Assembly (NCBI RefSeq): GCF_963662885.1
Contig: NZ_OY760055.1
Span: 134,001-198,000, forward strand
Direction of reading: 5' to 3'
From: an uncultured Pseudodesulfovibrio sp.
Lineage (GTDB): Bacteria > Desulfobacterota > Desulfovibrionia > Desulfovibrionales > Desulfovibrionaceae
DNA: 64,000 nucleotides
Shown: positions 41,797 to 50,041 of the stretch, in pieces
How the letters are laid out: every line of letters begins with the position of its first letter
How positions within the stretch are numbered: the stretch's first letter is position 1
Notes under the pieces: generated by a model
What the model saw: the letters and a program-made list of their open reading frames with translations, nothing else
What the model was told of the DNA's origin: nothing
Database searches by the model: none
Position numbers and translations under genes: made by a program

Positions 41797-41822
41797 GGGG
41801 CGGGAGGTCATCCTCCCGCCCC
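41797..41822 (-). other. Stem-loop after the amino-acid-type binding-protein gene
   Basis: Perfect 11-bp arms (GGGGCGGGAGG and complement) with a TCAT loop, 8 bases past the binding-protein stop and without a T run. It is placed exactly like the stem after the other binding-protein gene at 37209-37238. Confidence 0.6.
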
Positions 41823-41830
41823 GGTTGTTT

Positions 41831-42631
41831 CTACAGGTTGGCGGGCAGGGGGTTGTGCAGCCACTTCTCGGAGATGGCACCGAGAGAGCCGTCCTTCTTC
41901 GCGCCTTCGATGATGGAGTTGATCTCGGCCATGAGCTCAGGCTCTTCCTTGTTCAGGCCCACGTAGCAGGGCGAGTTCTTGATCATGAACTTGGTCAGCA
42001 GCGGCTTGGCCGGATTCTTGTCGTTGATGGAGGCGGCCACCACGTTGCCGGTGGCGACCAGATCAACCTGGCCGGACTGGTACGCGGAGATGGTCGAGCT
42101 GTTGTCCTCGAAGCGCTTGATGGTCGTGGACTTGGGGGCGACCTTGGTCAGCTCCAGGTCCTCGATGGAGCCGCGGGTCACGGCCACGGTCTTGTCCGCC
42201 AGATCGGCCGCACCGGCGATCTTTTCGTCGGCCGTGCCGAACACGCCGTTGAAGAAGGGCGCGTAGGCCTCGGAGAAATCGATCACCGCCGCACGCTTGG
42301 GGTTCTTGCCCAGCGAGGAGATGACCAGATCCACCTTGCCGGTGGTCAGGTAGGGGATGCGGTTGGTGCTGGTCACCGGAACCAGTTCGGTCTTGACGCC
42401 GAGCTTGGAGGCGATCAGGCGGGCCATGTCGATGTCATAGCCGATGGGCTGCATGTCGGGTCCAACGGAACCGAACGGCGGGAAGTCCTGGGGAACGGCG
42501 ACCTTGAGCACGCCGGCGTCCTTTATGTGGGTAAGGGCGCTGTCGGCGGCAAAGGCCGGACCGACCAGCAGGACCACGGCCAATGCCAGCCCGAGGGCCA
42601 GCGAGCAGCAGTTGCGGATTGCGGTGTTCAT
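41831..42631 (-). CDS. Polar amino acid ABC transporter substrate-binding protein
   Basis: A 266-aa family 3 solute-binding protein. A signal peptide ends near GPAFAAD. The mature protein has LKVAVPQDFPPFGSVGPDMQPIGYDIDMAR, then VDLVISSLGKNPKRAAVIDFSEAY, typical of the HisJ/GltI/FliY fold. The ligand could be an amino acid, hydantoin or carboxylate. It is the first gene of the long minus-strand run. It is divergent from a GntR regulator, with operator-like repeats in between. Confidence 0.92.
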   Translation of the reverse strand: MNTAIRNCCSLALGLALAVVLLVGPAFAADSALTHIKDAGVLKVAVPQDFPPFGSVGPDMQPIGYDIDMARLIASKLGVKTELVPVTSTNRIPYLTTGKVDLVISSLGKNPKRAAVIDFSEAYAPFFNGVFGTADEKIAGAADLADKTVAVTRGSIEDLELTKVAPKSTTIKRFEDNSSTISAYQSGQVDLVATGNVVAASINDKNPAKPLLTKFMIKNSPCYVGLNKEEPELMAEINSIIEGAKKDGSLGAISEKWLHNPLPANL

Positions 42632-42686
42632 CTCTCTCTCTTCTCTCCGGTTGAATGCGTTCAGTGGTAAACCGTTTTGACCATCA

Positions 42687-42715
42687 GGTCAGACCGGTAA
42701 AACCTTGGTCGTACA
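42687..42715. promoter_or_regulatory. Tandem GGT-N3-ACC operator-like sites before the transporter operon
   Basis: Two abutting sites, GGTCAGACC (42687-42695) and GGTAAAACC (42696-42704), are followed by a near-match GGTCGTACA (42707-42715). This GGT-N3-ACC core is the usual target of FadR/FCD-type GntR regulators, and such a gene lies next door. They sit about 55-85 bases before the transporter start codon, where they could block transcription. Confidence 0.55.
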
Positions 42716-42870
42716 GATTGCGGATATTGTCAATGTCAAAAAGTATTCTTTTTAAAATTCGCTTAAAATTAACAAATTGGTTAAATTAAGCTAAAAATCA
42801 TACAAAAATGTGGCTTCAAAAAAATAAGTGGACAAAAAGCGCCGGGCTGTGGTTTAGATTGAATCGAGAG

Positions 42871-42883
42871 CTGGTAAGACCAG
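42871..42883. promoter_or_regulatory. GGT-N3-ACC operator upstream of the GntR gene
   Basis: A perfect inverted repeat CTGGT-AAG-ACCAG about 100 bases before the regulator start. It has the same core as the sites at 42687-42715 and suggests autoregulation. The rest of the 42632-42978 gap is AT-rich around 42730-42840 and holds no gene that I can support. Confidence 0.55.
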
Positions 42884-42978
42884 TTGGCCGGGCAGTCCGG
42901 CCATTGCGAGAATGTCGTTTTGGTTCAGAAAAGGTCGATAAGGATATGAGCGTAGCATACGCAAAGGGGGCCGGTCGC

Positions 42979-43656
42979 ATGTCACGGTCAGACGAGGCGG
43001 TAGAGAGCATTCAGACGATGATCGCCAGGAACGGTTGGTCCGGTGGTTTTCAGCTGCCCTCCCAGCGGACCCTGGCAGAGGAACTGGGCTTCAGCAGGCC
43101 GACCGTGCGTGAGGCGCTGGTGGCCCTCGAAACCATGGGCCGGGTGGAGATCAAACCCGGCAAGGGAGCGTTTCTGGTGGACGGTTCCCCTCTGGGCACC
43201 CCCCGCCCCGTTGCCAACCATTCGGCCCTGTCCGGCCGCGAGTCCCAGATGTATCAGTTCCGCTACGCCATTGAACCGGCCATCGCCGGGCTGGTGGCGG
43301 TCAACGCCACGGCAGCCCAGAAACATGACATGGGCGTGGTCGTCGCGGCCATGCGCCAGGCCCTGGAGTCCAAGGACCTGGCCGAGTTCTCCCGTCTCGA
43401 CTTCGCCTTCCATTCCCATATGATAGAAGCGGCCAACAACCGATTTTTCACCGAAGCCATCACCCCGTTCCTCGGCATATTCTTTGAAAGCCAGACCCTG
43501 CCGCTGGTACTGGACGACAGCGTGCACGACACCGTGCGCGAGCACGAGGAGATCATGGACCACATCCGCGAAGGGCGTTCGCCCGAGGCGCACCAGGCCA
43601 TGGCGAAGCATGTTCGTGGCGTGGCCGAACGGGCCGGGGTCAAGCTGGTCGAGTAG
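42979..43656 (+). CDS. GntR family (FadR/FCD subfamily) transcriptional regulator
   Basis: A 225-aa regulator. The winged helix is N-terminal (SDEAVESIQTMIARNG, then LPSQRTLAEELGFSRPTVREALVALE). The FCD ligand domain follows, with metal-binding His and Asp candidates in LDFAFHSHMIEAANN, in REHEEIMDHIREG and in AMAKHVRGVAERAG. The ATG at 42979 is preceded by GGGGG at 8 bases; an upstream ATG at 42946 is possible but its AAGG is too close. Divergent from the ureide/ABC run and probably its regulator, with the ligand a pathway acid. Confidence 0.9.
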   Translation: MSRSDEAVESIQTMIARNGWSGGFQLPSQRTLAEELGFSRPTVREALVALETMGRVEIKPGKGAFLVDGSPLGTPRPVANHSALSGRESQMYQFRYAIEPAIAGLVAVNATAAQKHDMGVVVAAMRQALESKDLAEFSRLDFAFHSHMIEAANNRFFTEAITPFLGIFFESQTLPLVLDDSVHDTVREHEEIMDHIREGRSPEAHQAMAKHVRGVAERAGVKLVE

Positions 43657-43739
43657 CCGACCCATGATGATTTTTCCCCTTTCTCCTGGCGGAGTCCTGT
43701 CCCAAACCCTGGCCGGCGCACCCGGCCAAAGGAGTTGCC

Positions 43740-44186
43740 ATGAGCAATCCAACCAAGATCGGCATCGTCATCTGCGACCGTTACCGGCGTTGCGCCGGGG
43801 GCAAATGTCTGCGCGCGCTGAATAATCGCGAAGGCGCGTTCTCCCGGTACGAAGGAAAGGATGTGCAGCTGGTCGGCTACACCACCTGCGCGGGCTGTCC
43901 CGGCGGCAATGTGGAGTATCTGGGCGACGAGATGGTCAAGAACGGCGTGGATGTCATTCATCTGGCCACCGGCCTGCTGGTGGGCTATCCCCCGTGTCCG
44001 AACATCGGGACCTTCAAGAAATTTCTGGAAGGCCGTTACGGGATCGAGGTGGTCGTCGGCACCCACCCCATTCCGCAGAACTACCTGAACACCCATACCG
44101 AGCTGGGCTCCTGGAAGGGTGATGACTGGCAGGCGGTCCTGGCTCCGGCCATGGCGGATGAGGCCATGCGCAAGGCGTACGACTAG
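43740..44186 (+). CDS. CGGC-domain protein, putative metal-binding
   Basis: A 148-aa protein matching the CGGC domain family: IGIVICDRYRRCAGGKCLRAL at the start, then the core YTTCAGCPGGNVEYL, and PPCPNIGTFKKFLEGRYGIEVVVGTHP. The conserved cysteines suggest a metal or Fe-S ligand, but the family has no firm function. It lies 83 bases after the GntR gene on the same strand and may be co-transcribed with it. A hairpin terminator follows. Confidence 0.85.
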   Translation: MSNPTKIGIVICDRYRRCAGGKCLRALNNREGAFSRYEGKDVQLVGYTTCAGCPGGNVEYLGDEMVKNGVDVIHLATGLLVGYPPCPNIGTFKKFLEGRYGIEVVVGTHPIPQNYLNTHTELGSWKGDDWQAVLAPAMADEAMRKAYD

Positions 44187-44212
44187 GTCGAAGCATAGGG
44201 GCTTGTGTTTTC

Positions 44213-44240
44213 GAGGGCATCGGTTCCGGCCGATGCCCTC
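44213..44240 (+). terminator. Hairpin after the CGGC-domain gene
   Basis: A perfect 11-bp stem (GAGGGCATCGG and complement, 6-base loop) starts 26 bases past the stop. The bases after it (CGCATTT) are only weakly T-rich. Confidence 0.55.
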
Positions 44241-44249
44241 CGCATTTCA

Positions 44250-44337
44250 AGGATATTATCCTACCTACCGGGTATGCCGTGCATTGCCTCCCGGAGGAAA
44301 ATCCTCTACTTGAAGAAGAATGGGAACCCCGGTTCCC
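44250..44337 (+). promoter_or_regulatory. Leader/promoter region of the carbonic anhydrase gene
   Basis: A 13-bp palindrome AGGATATTATCCT (44250-44262) contains a -10-like TATTAT. It is followed by GAGGA/TCCTC and GGGAACC/GGTTCCC (44322-44328, 44331-44337) stems in the leader. Promoter strength and any regulator cannot be judged. Confidence 0.3.
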
Positions 44338-44365
44338 GTCCACATCTTGAGAGGTGAAGCATCCG

Positions 44366-45037
44366 ATGAAAGACATACAGAAGTTCATTGCCGGTTTCCG
44401 GAATTTCCGAAAAGAGTATTTCAGCCGCGAGGACGCCCCGTTCGAGATACTGCTCAAGGGGCAGAATCCGACCACCATGGTTATCGCGTGCAGCGATTCG
44501 CGGACCGATCCATCATTCATCATGCAGTGCGAGCCGGGCGACATCTTCGTGGTCCGCAACGTGGCCAACATCGTCCCTCCTTATGAAAGTGACGAAGGTT
44601 TCCACGGCGTGTCCTCGGCCATCGAATACGCGGTCAAGGTCCTGAAGGTGGAGCACCTCATCGTGCTCGGCCATTCCCTGTGCGGCGGCATCGACGCGTT
44701 GATGCACGACGACAAGGTCCGGGACACCGAGTTCCTGCACAAGTGGCTGTCGGTCATGGCCCCCGTGCGCACGGAGGTCGTGGAGCACTTCGGCGAGGTC
44801 AACAAGAAATCCTGCACCGCCTGCGAGATGGCGGGCATTCTGCGTTCGGTGCGCAACCTGATGACCTTCCCCTGGATCAGGGAGCGGGTGGACGAGGGCA
44901 AGCTCAGCCTGCACGGCTGGTATTTTGAGATGGAGTCGGGCCAGCTGCTCAGCTACATGCGCGAGACCGAGACCTTCGAGCCACTGAGCATGTGCTGTCC
45001 GGTGCTCAAGCTGGAGCAGCAGGAAGACCAGGAATAG
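44366..45037 (+). CDS. Beta-class carbonic anhydrase
   Basis: A 223-aa zinc enzyme that interconverts CO2 and bicarbonate. Zinc ligands and the catalytic dyad are visible: ACSDSRTDP (Cys, Asp, Arg) and LGHSLCGGIDAL (His, Cys). Other family segments: FVVRNVANIVPP and SSAIEYAVKVLKVEHLIVLGH. I chose the ATG at 44366; a GTG 12 bases upstream lacks a site. It is alone between a terminator and a 265-base gap. That gap (45038-45302) shows only short GC-rich stems such as CCCC-TTTT-CGGGG. Confidence 0.94.
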   Translation: MKDIQKFIAGFRNFRKEYFSREDAPFEILLKGQNPTTMVIACSDSRTDPSFIMQCEPGDIFVVRNVANIVPPYESDEGFHGVSSAIEYAVKVLKVEHLIVLGHSLCGGIDALMHDDKVRDTEFLHKWLSVMAPVRTEVVEHFGEVNKKSCTACEMAGILRSVRNLMTFPWIRERVDEGKLSLHGWYFEMESGQLLSYMRETETFEPLSMCCPVLKLEQQEDQE

Positions 45038-45302
45038 GCGATCCCCCTCCGCCGTCTGCCGCCATGGGGCGGCTCCACCTCCTGCCTTCCCGAGCGGGGC
45101 AGGGCCTTCCTCTTGCGCGCCGCAGCCATCCCACGTATATGTGGGGCTGGTCGGCAGTTCACCCAGGCGTCGCCGCCCCTTTTCGGGGAGCTAAACCTGC
45201 CATCATATCCTTTCCATTCGACACCTTGCAACGTGCCGGGTCGGAAGTCGGCGACCACCGGCAGTCCCTTGTTCGAGACAGGCGCGCAAGCGAGGATATG
45301 TC

Positions 45303-45833
45303 ATGTCCAAAGTTCCCATGCCCTTTTACGCGGGGGATGTCTCCGCATTGGCGCGCACCCTGCGGCGCAAGCTTCAGGATGCCGAATCCCTGCCCGGCCA
45401 CGTCGAGATGCTCAACATGCTCGTCAAGGCCACCGGCTTTCGCAATTTCCAGCACTTCAAGGCCGAGTTCGACGCCCGGCAGGTCATTGAGCCGCCCGAG
45501 GCGCGGGCCGACGAGGTCAACCTCAAACGGGTCAAGAAAGTGGTTCGCCTGTTCGACGGGCAGGGCTACCTGACGCGCTGGCCCAAGAAGTATTCCGAGC
45601 GGCTGCTCTGTTTGTGGGTAATGTGGTCCCGCATTGCGCCGCGCACGGACTACAACGAGTGCGAAATCAGCGAACTGCTGGAACAGCAACACCTGTTCGA
45701 GGACCACGCCCTGCTGCGCCGCGAGCTGGCCGACCACCACATGGTCGAGCGGACCAGCGACGGCAGCCGCTACCGGCGCATGGAAACCCCGCCGCCCGCC
45801 GAGGCCGTGGAGGTTTTCCGGCAGTTGCGCTGA
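45303..45833 (+). CDS. DUF2087 domain protein, probable DNA-binding
   Basis: A 176-aa protein. The C-terminal part (about 75-165) matches DUF2087: VRLFDGQGYLTRWPKKYSERLLCLWVMW, then YNECEISELLEQQHLFEDHALLRREL, and MVERTSDGSRYRR. This is a small winged-helix-like fold often attached to regulators. The first 70 residues are helical and do not match a domain I know. GAGGA lies 6 bases before the ATG. It is a single gene with its own terminator. Function unknown. Confidence 0.8.
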   Translation: MSKVPMPFYAGDVSALARTLRRKLQDAESLPGHVEMLNMLVKATGFRNFQHFKAEFDARQVIEPPEARADEVNLKRVKKVVRLFDGQGYLTRWPKKYSERLLCLWVMWSRIAPRTDYNECEISELLEQQHLFEDHALLRRELADHHMVERTSDGSRYRRMETPPPAEAVEVFRQLR

Positions 45834-45859
45834 GCGCTTCGGTGCAATGATTAATGAAG

Positions 45860-45889
45860 GACCCCGGTTTTGGCCGGGGTCTTTTTTTT
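45860..45889 (+). terminator. Rho-independent terminator of the DUF2087 gene
   Basis: An 8-bp stem GACCCCGG/CCGGGGTC with loop TTTTGG, then eight T, starting 27 bases past the stop. Confidence 0.92.
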
Positions 45890-46129
45890 GGGGTAAAAGC
45901 CGGTTGGAATAGTCCGAAGCAGGACATTGCCCGTTGGTTTGGTCCCAAGCGTACAGAATTTGATCGCTTTGCGTACCATTCGCGGTCCTTCCGAGCGGGA
46001 AGTTTCCGGAATATTCATTTTTGGTGACGCGCGGGAAAATAATGGCAACAGCTTGAAGTGATAAGGATAATCATGGTAGGTTTTCTTTTCGGGTTGTTCG
46101 GCCCGTATTTCATACCAAGGAGATACTGA

Positions 46130-48952
46130 ATGCTTATTGCCCCATATGATGTGATTCATAAGGAATTGCTGGCCTACCTGCCCAAGGAGCGGGTCTATAC
46201 CGACCCCCTGCGCACCCTGGCCTACGGTACGGACGCCAGTTTTTACCGGCTTATCCCCAAGATCGTAGTCGACACGGACAGCGAGGACGAGGTGGTCCGC
46301 ATCCTGGCCGTGGTCAACGCCCATCAGGTGCCCGTAACCTTCCGCGCGGCCGGGACCAGCCTGTCCGGCCAGGCTATCAGCGACTCCGTGCTGGTCCGGC
46401 TGGGTGACGGCTGGCGGCACTACCGCATCTTCGACGACGCCGCCAAGATCGAGCTCGAGCCCGGCATCATCGGCAGCCATGCCAACAAATATCTGGCTCC
46501 GCACGGCAAGAAGATCGGCCCGGACCCGGCGTCCATCGACACCTGCAAGATCGGCGGCATCGTGGCCAACAATGCCTCGGGCATGTGTTGCGGCGTGGCC
46601 GAGAACTCCTACAAGACCCTGCACTCCATGCGACTGGTCCTGGTGGACGGCACTCCGCTCGACACCGGCGATCCGGCCAGCCGCAACGCCTTTGCCCAGA
46701 GCCATCAGCACATTCTGGACGGTTTGTCCGGGATGCGGACCAAGGTTCTGGACAATCCGGCCCTGGCCGAGCGCATCCGCCACAAATTCAAGATCAAGAA
46801 CACCACCGGCTACAGCCTGAACGCCATCGTGGATTTCGAGGACCCGTTCGAGATTCTGCAGCACCTGCTGGTGGGCAGCGAGGGGACCCTCGCCTTCATC
46901 TCCAAGGTCGTTTACAACACCGTGGTCGAACACCCGCACAAGGCTTCGGCCCTGATGCGTTTCCCGGATGTACGCTCCGCCTGTGAGGCCGCCACTGCCC
47001 TGCGCGGCGGGGCCGTTTCCGCCGCGGAGATCATGGACCGCGCGTCCATCGCCTCGGTTCAGGACAAGCCCGGCATGCCCGAAGGGCTCGACAAGCTCGG
47101 CCCGGACGCCTGCGCCCTGCTGGTCGAGGTCCGTGCAGGTTCGGCCGACGAGCTGCAAAAGAAGATCGAGAGCGTCAAGGAGATCATCAAGGACATCAAG
47201 CCGCTTGAACCGCATCAGTTCACCAACATCCCCGCCGAGTTCGGGAAGTTGTGGAACGTGCGCAAGGGGCTGTTCCCGGCCGTTGGCGCGGTGCGCGAGG
47301 CCGGCACCACGGTCATCATCGAGGACGTGGCCTTCCCCATCGAGTCGCTGGCCGACGGCGCGCTGGACCTCCAGGAACTCTTCCGCAAGCACGGCTACGA
47401 CAAGGCGATCATCTTCGGCCACGCGCTGGAGGGCAACCTGCACTTCGTCTTCACCCAGGACTTCAACGCCCAGGCTGAAATCGACCGGTACGAGGCGTTC
47501 ATGAACGACGTCACCGACATGGTCGCCAACAAGTACCAGGGCTCGCTCAAGGCCGAGCACGGCACCGGCCGCAACATGGCCCATTTCGTGGAATTGGAGT
47601 GGGGCCGCGACGCCTTCGCCCTGATGCGCGAGATCAAGGCGCTCTTCGATCCCAAGGGGCTGCTCAACCCGGGCGTCATTATCAACGACGACCCGCGCGC
47701 CCACCTCAAGGATCTCAAGCCTCTGCCCGTGGCCGACGACATGGTCGACCGCTGTATCGAGTGCGGCTTCTGCGAGCCGGTCTGCCCGTCGCGGACCCTG
47801 ACGCTGACTCCGCGCCAGCGCATCGTGGCCTACCGCGAAATCTCCCGCCAGGAGCAGGAGGGCGACGCCGCCGAAACCAAACGCGCCTTCCACGACAGCT
47901 ACGACTATGACGGCGAAGCCACCTGCGCGGCCGACGGCCTGTGCGGCACCCGCTGCCCGGTGGCCATCGACACCGGCAAGTTCATCAAACAGTACCGTTC
48001 CTGGGGGCATGGCCGTTGGGCCAATGCGGCGGCTTCCTTTACGGCCAACACCATGGGCATGACCGTCCATGCCGTGTCCGGTGCGTTGCGCGTGGCCGGA
48101 GCCGCCCATGACGTACTCGGCGACCGCGCCATGGACGCCGTGGCCGGCGGCCTGCACAAGGGTACGGGCAAGCGCATCCCCCGGTGGAACACCTCCATGC
48201 CCCGCGCCGCCACGCCCGCGCGACTGGAAACCCCGGCCACCGGCAACCGTGTGGTCTACTTCCCGAGCTGCGTCGCCCGGCACATGGGGCCGGAAAAGCA
48301 CGACCCGGACAAGTCCGCCATCCGCGACCGCACCCTGAGCCTGCTGGCCAAGGCGGGATACGAAGTGATCTACCCGGCCAACATGACCAAGCTGTGCTGC
48401 GGCCAGCCCTGGGAATCCAAGGGGTTCATCCAGCAGGCCGACGCCAAGCTGCAGGAACTCGAATGCGCCCTGCGCGCGGCTTCCAACGGCGGCGAGCTGC
48501 CCATCCTTTGCGATACCAGCCCGTGTCTCTACAGGATGAAGGAGCACATCAAGGGGCTCAAGCTTTACGAACCCATTGAGTTTGCGGTGCAGTTCCTGAC
48601 CGACAAGCTGGAGTTCACTCCGGTCAACCGCAAGATCGCCCTGCACGTCACCTGCTCGTCGCGCAAGATGGGGCTGGCCGAGCCCATGGAGGCTCTGGCC
48701 CGTCAATGCGCCCGCGAGGTCGTCGTGCCGGACGAGGTCTTCTGTTGCGGTTTTGCCGGTGACCGGGGCTTCAACTATCCGGAGCTGAACAAGGCCGCGC
48801 TCAAGGATCTGCACAAGCAGCTCGAAGGCTGCACCGTGGGCTACTCCACTTCGCGTACCTGCGAGGTCGGGCTGTCCCTCCACGGCGAGGTGCCGTACAA
48901 GAACATCATCTTCCTGCTCGACGAGGCCAGCTGGCCGAAGCAGGCGGAGTAG
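46130..48952 (+). CDS. FAD-linked oxidase fused to Fe-S/CCG domain protein, D-lactate (or glycolate) dehydrogenase type
   Basis: A 940-aa three-part enzyme. Residues 1-520 are a GlcD/Dld-like FAD oxidase (FRAAGTSLSGQAISDSVLVR, GPDPASIDTCKIGGIVANNASGM, LVGSEGTLAF, AEHGTGRNMAHFVE, FDPKGLLNPG). Next is a two-cluster ferredoxin domain (CIECGFCEPVCPS near 544-556, and CAADGLCGTRCPV). The C-terminal part has two CCG domains (CCGQPWESKGF, CCGFAGDRGFNYPE). This matches the Dld-II type respiratory D-lactate dehydrogenase, which feeds electrons to the quinone pool. 2-hydroxyglutarate and glycolate are alternatives. A leader of about 240 bases precedes it with no clear promoter. Confidence 0.9.
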   Translation: MLIAPYDVIHKELLAYLPKERVYTDPLRTLAYGTDASFYRLIPKIVVDTDSEDEVVRILAVVNAHQVPVTFRAAGTSLSGQAISDSVLVRLGDGWRHYRIFDDAAKIELEPGIIGSHANKYLAPHGKKIGPDPASIDTCKIGGIVANNASGMCCGVAENSYKTLHSMRLVLVDGTPLDTGDPASRNAFAQSHQHILDGLSGMRTKVLDNPALAERIRHKFKIKNTTGYSLNAIVDFEDPFEILQHLLVGSEGTLAFISKVVYNTVVEHPHKASALMRFPDVRSACEAATALRGGAVSAAEIMDRASIASVQDKPGMPEGLDKLGPDACALLVEVRAGSADELQKKIESVKEIIKDIKPLEPHQFTNIPAEFGKLWNVRKGLFPAVGAVREAGTTVIIEDVAFPIESLADGALDLQELFRKHGYDKAIIFGHALEGNLHFVFTQDFNAQAEIDRYEAFMNDVTDMVANKYQGSLKAEHGTGRNMAHFVELEWGRDAFALMREIKALFDPKGLLNPGVIINDDPRAHLKDLKPLPVADDMVDRCIECGFCEPVCPSRTLTLTPRQRIVAYREISRQEQEGDAAETKRAFHDSYDYDGEATCAADGLCGTRCPVAIDTGKFIKQYRSWGHGRWANAAASFTANTMGMTVHAVSGALRVAGAAHDVLGDRAMDAVAGGLHKGTGKRIPRWNTSMPRAATPARLETPATGNRVVYFPSCVARHMGPEKHDPDKSAIRDRTLSLLAKAGYEVIYPANMTKLCCGQPWESKGFIQQADAKLQELECALRAASNGGELPILCDTSPCLYRMKEHIKGLKLYEPIEFAVQFLTDKLEFTPVNRKIALHVTCSSRKMGLAEPMEALARQCAREVVVPDEVFCCGFAGDRGFNYPELNKAALKDLHKQLEGCTVGYSTSRTCEVGLSLHGEVPYKNIIFLLDEASWPKQAE

Positions 48953-48964
48953 CGGCAGGCGTTA

Positions 48965-49297
48965 TGCCTCGGGCGGCCCTCCCGGGGGCCCCTTCGGGGA
49001 GACCAGGGAACCTTTTGTAAAAGGTTCCCTGGACCCTCCAAAACGTCTTGTGTGCCTTCGGCAGGGGCGTGTGGCGGCGGAATGCTCGGGCGTGGCCGCC
49101 TCCCGCCGTGCCGGGGGACGATTGCGGGCGGAAAAAATGGATCGGACGGCGTGCTTCCTCGCAGGAAGGGGCACGCCGTTTTTTGTTTTTGGAAGAAACG
49201 AGGGACAAAGAGCAACCGTTTCGCTTCCCTCCCCACGAAGCGATTACAAAAAGTTTAGGAAGGAAAGGGTGATGGGGGTCCGGGGGAAGGGGGAGGC
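48965..49297. repeat. Composite inverted-repeat element, second copy (partial)
   Basis: About 330 bases between convergent genes, without coding potential. The left end GCCTCGGGCGGCC differs by one base from the end of the copy at 5966. A perfect 14-bp-arm hairpin follows (49003-49032), then GGACCC...GTGTGCCTTCGGCAG as in copy 1. The right part has CGAAGCGATTACAAAAAGTT then a G-rich tract (GGGGGTCCGGGGGAAGGGGG), again as in copy 1. The right terminal repeat is absent, replaced by the YceI terminator. The centre differs in sequence and is longer. Confidence 0.65.
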
Positions 49298-49339
49298 AAA
49301 AAAAAGTCCCCCGTGCGCGTGTGCGCACGGGGGACTTTT
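49298..49339 (-). terminator. Bidirectional terminator between yceI-type gene and the dehydrogenase
   Basis: A perfect 13-bp stem (GTCCCCCGTGCGC and complement, 4-base loop) flanked by A8 on one side and T4 on the other. On the minus strand eight T follow, so it serves the YceI gene best. Confidence 0.92.
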
Positions 49340-49351
49340 CATAGTCGCTGT

Positions 49352-49954
49352 CTACTTGGGTTGGATGGCTTCGAGGTCCACGGCGATGTTGACCGTGTTG
49401 CCAACCATGAAGCCGCCGCCGTCCATGGGCGCGTTCCAGTCGACGCCGTAGTCGCGGCGGTCGACGGAGAACAGGGCGGTCACGCCCCGGCGGGTGTTGC
49501 CCCAGGGATCGACGATCGTCTCGTTCATGCCGGTGACGGCCAGCTCAACGTCGTGGGTGGTGCCCTTGATGGTCAGCTTGCCTGCCACGGTGTAGCCCTT
49601 GTCGGTCTGGATGACCCGGGTGCTCTTGAAGGTCATGGTCGGATGGATTTCGGCCGCGAAGAAGTCGCCGCTCTTGAGGTGTGCGTCACGGGCCGCGACA
49701 CCGGTGTTGACGCTGTTCACCTGGATGGTGACGTCAAAGGCGGTGGGCTTGTCCTTGTCGAAATCAATGGTGCCGGACACGTCCGGGAACATGCCGCGAA
49801 CCTGCGCGATCATCAGGTGTCGGATGGAAAAGTGGGCGGCGGAATGGTCCGGGTCAAGTTTCCAGGTCTGGGCGTTGGCCGTTCCGGTCAGGGCCAGGAT
49901 CAACAGCAGGGCTGCGGGCGCCAGCAGCGCGCGCAGAGAGTTAATGTTCTTCAT
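49352..49954 (-). CDS. YceI family periplasmic protein
   Basis: A 200-aa secreted lipocalin-like protein. Signal peptide MKNINSLRALLAPAALLLIL ending near TANA-Q. The YceI barrel covers the rest: WKLDPDHSAAHFSIRHLMIAQVRGMF, FDVTIQVNSVNTGVAARDAHLKS, then KLTIKGTTHDVELAVTG. Members bind polyisoprenoids such as quinone-like lipids; the role here is unknown. The start at 49954 has AAGGA 8 bases upstream; the ATG two codons earlier (49960) is too close to it. Confidence 0.93.
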   Translation of the reverse strand: MKNINSLRALLAPAALLLILALTGTANAQTWKLDPDHSAAHFSIRHLMIAQVRGMFPDVSGTIDFDKDKPTAFDVTIQVNSVNTGVAARDAHLKSGDFFAAEIHPTMTFKSTRVIQTDKGYTVAGKLTIKGTTHDVELAVTGMNETIVDPWGNTRRGVTALFSVDRRDYGVDWNAPMDGGGFMVGNTVNIAVDLEAIQPK

Positions 49955-50041
49955 GTTCATAATCCTTGTTTTGTTGTACGGATTCGATCTCCATCCCTTA
50001 CCATAAGCTGTTTTCCGGGAATCGCAAGAGGGCCTGTCGAT

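Noticed and set aside
46078..46100. TGGCAACAGC-TTG string near the dehydrogenase as a sigma-54 promoter (about 46041-46056)
   Set aside because: The GG to GA spacing is one base short and the -12 GC is missing.
45851..48883. A 1010-residue open frame on the minus strand opposite the FAD/Fe-S dehydrogenase
   Set aside because: It is the mirror of a well-supported gene in GC-rich DNA. Its translation is rich in Gly, His, Val and Ala with no domain, and it has no ribosome site.
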